A stretch of DNA of 64,000 nt from Eleginops maclovinus. Lineage: Eukaryota; Chordata; Actinopteri; Perciformes; Eleginopidae. The stretch lies in assembly GCF_036324505.1 (NCBI RefSeq), contig NC_086362.1, forward strand, positions 14,839,953 to 14,903,952, in the 5' to 3' direction. Position numbers and translations under genes: made by a program. This document shows positions 61,783 to 64,000 of this stretch, in pieces. The notes under the pieces were generated by a model. The model was not told the DNA's origin, ran no database searches, and worked only from the letters and a program-made list of their open reading frames with translations. How positions within the stretch are numbered: the stretch's first letter is position 1; every line of letters starts with the position of its first letter.

Positions 61783-64000
61783 GTCAGTCTTTCTTTGTTT
61801 CAATGTCTGTGTTGTATGTTCATTTAACAAAAATCAATTAGCACCTTACTGCCTCATATGCTTATACTTGTGTTTTGTCTGCAAAAGGACAACAAATGAT
61901 TTATTTTCTCCATCGCCTCAGGTCCTCAGACAAATTCTTCTTTAGTTTTTTACATCTGTGATTCTTAGTGTTCTACAGTTTTGCATTTCTACATGGTACA
62001 AGTGTTTGTCTAGCGCTTTAAAGTCAAAACCACTCCACCAGTTGAAAATCTGCTGAAGGTTGTAGATCAACCCTGTGAGAGACTCTGAATCAGCCTGTCA
62101 TAATAACCCATTGAGGCTGGCCAACAACATCATCTCTGACCCAAACATGTCCTGAACAAAGAATATTAATTTTTACCATCAGATCAGAGATACAGGGTCC
62201 CACGATTTAATAAAGTTAGACTGAAGAAAATGTCAGACTTGATCTGACAATAAAGTATTGTTGTATCATATAGAATGTTCTCTGGTTACACCCAGAAATA
62301 ACTGATAGAGTATTATTCATCCTGACCTCAGACATTATGAACAGGGACTAACCCTGTTATTTACCCCTCGTTTCACTCTGTTTTTACCGGGGAACTGCAC
62401 AGAGTAGGACACTGTATTAAGAGAGCTCTGATTGAATTCCTTTTCTCTTTGATGTATCAAGAAATATCTGAATTTGCCGACATATAACCATGGTTACAAT
62501 GATTTTGTATTAGGCTATGCTTCAAGTGTAAACATACTGTATATACGGGAGATAATCAGAGATGCACTGTGGTTAGCTTTTGAATGTATACTTAAATGGT
62601 GTATTTACAATCACAAATTCCTGCTGTTGGACTGTTGGAATGCTTTTGAATCAGAAAATAATTTGCGTGGAAGTGTATTGGGACTTTTTTTTTGTTGTTT
62701 TGTCAGATTAAGGGCTTACACCGTAACTCAAACAGACCAAAACTATTACCGTGTCCAGCTGTATTTGTATTTTCCATTGCAGCTTCCCCTGAAACCTGAA
62801 CTTTAAACCACAACTTGTCATGTTATCTTTCTATATATTAAAAACAAACAGGTGTACATGGTATAGATAATAAGGGGTTGTATTCCATTTAGCTGCTTCA
62901 GTTTCCTGGTCCTATTGCTCTTGTTGTTGATGGCTTAGGTTTAAACTCTGTCATGGCTTACTGGGATACTGAGCCATTATAAATGTTATTAGTAACAACT
63001 TAAAGGGGACACATGTTCTTTTTCAAGTTCATAGTTGTATTTAATGTTCCTTTTAGTACATATATACAGTTGCAATAAAAGGTATGTGAACCCTTTTGAA
63101 TTTCCTAGTTTTAGCACAAATAGGTCATGACATTCGATCTGATTTTCATCTTAGTCACAAATACAATGTGCTTAAGCTAATAACACACAGGTCGTTCATG
63201 TCTTTTTTAAACACACATAGTCAGCTTGGCTGAGTATCAACATGTGTCGCAATACTGACTGATTTAATAACGTAACTTGTGAATATTACTATGTAACCCT
63301 CTCCAGCTGTATGCATATCATCCACTGTCGATCGTACAGTAGGTCTTCTGAGATATTTCTTTGTGAGGCATGGGTCAGCAGATGCTTCTTGTGTATAGCA
63401 AACTTTAAATATTTGAGAGACAATTATTATAAGTCAAAATAGCTCAAACAACACTTCTAATCTTGTTTCACTGAATAAAACAACGTTTGCTAACTCCTAA
63501 CTCAGTTAGCTTTTGTTAATGGCTTGGGGTTCACATACTTTTTCCAAGCTACCCAAAAGAATGTTTGAATTATGTTTTCAATATGGACAAGAAGAAAACA
63601 ATAATTGGTGTGCTATTAGTTAAAACAGATTGTGTTTGTTGATTGTTGTAACTTAGGTGAAGATATTACCATATTTCAGAACACATATTTACACAAATAC
63701 AGGTTATTCCAGGTTGACTTCCTTCTTCTTGGCCCTGTACCTGTTTCCATTTGCAGAAAGCCCATGTTTGTTTTTCGCGCCTTTCTGTTTCAGGCCTGCT
63801 CCAAAAAATGTTTTTTTTCTGATTGGGTTGTGAGAATGGTGTTCCTTTGCAAAGGTATGAATTTGTGTATGGTGAATTATTATTATTATATTGAATATTT
63901 GGGATGCACTCATCCTTGGTTTAGATCATGTGGAAATAAGGGTCAAACTTACTTTTTAACTGCTTTTATTAAGAGAGCCATTCTGATTTTATGACCAAAC
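61783..64000 (+). other. focad intron 4, running off the window
   Basis: It contains a mariner-like element at 63067-63712. No fifth exon was identified. Confidence 0.7.
63067..63712. mobile_element. non-autonomous Tc1/mariner-like element
   Basis: The left end CAGTTGCAATAAAAGGTATG, then TGAACCC, is the terminus of a widespread fish element that reads 'GGTTCACATACTTTTTCC' in the opposite orientation; that string occurs inside at about 63528-63545. Further inverted similarity runs between about 63090-63160 and 63645-63712. The extreme right terminus has been lost. It lies in focad intron 4. Confidence 0.65.

Noticed and set aside
61783..64000. Possible miR-491 hairpin in focad intron 4, as in mammals
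   Set aside because: I looked for the mature sequence and did not see it; the intron also continues beyond the window.

Overview
The window looks like nuclear DNA of a teleost fish. It has large introns with GT-AG boundaries, a very long (CA)n tract, fish-type Tc1/mariner, Rex3 and hAT repeats, and two vertebrate genes in an arrangement I know from human 9p21 (MLLT3 next to FOCAD, divergently transcribed). The species cannot be named from sequence alone, but a percomorph-like teleost is plausible.

Layout. Positions 1-2,745 are repeat-rich DNA downstream of mllt3. Positions 3,726-41,785 (minus strand) carry mllt3 (AF9), rebuilt here as 13 coding exons: an N-terminal YEATS domain (exons 1-4), two small linker exons (5-6), a long basic linker exon (7), an acidic/serine region (8-11) and the C-terminal ANC1-homology domain (12-13). 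Read literally, exon 7 is two bases short of a frame-preserving length, and the reading frame on its two sides does not agree. Introns hold a 57-bp minisatellite, a Tc1 relic, small DNA transposons and microsatellites. Positions 41,786-48,279 are intergenic and rich in repeats.

Positions 48,295-61,782 (plus strand) carry the first four coding exons of focad (focadhesin); the rest of the gene lies beyond the window. The 10.9-kb third intron is inflated by two elements. One is a hAT-type DNA transposon (50,810-56,192) with a five-exon, 793-codon transposase gene that is open from start to stop. The other is a decayed Rex3-type (RTE clade) LINE on the minus strand (56,264-59,134). The hAT element carries at least three younger insertions, in its leader and introns, but none in its coding exons. 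This intact gene in an insertion-riddled element is the most interesting object in the window.

mllt3 encodes a nuclear acyl-lysine reader that recruits elongation and DOT1L complexes. focad encodes a large HEAT-like repeat protein linked to the SKI mRNA-decay complex and focal adhesions. Nothing in the sequence suggests they work in one pathway; their linkage is conserved synteny. Four copies of a roughly 200-bp hairpin element and about seven copies of an AGTACTTTTACT-rich family make up much of the remaining recognisable sequence.
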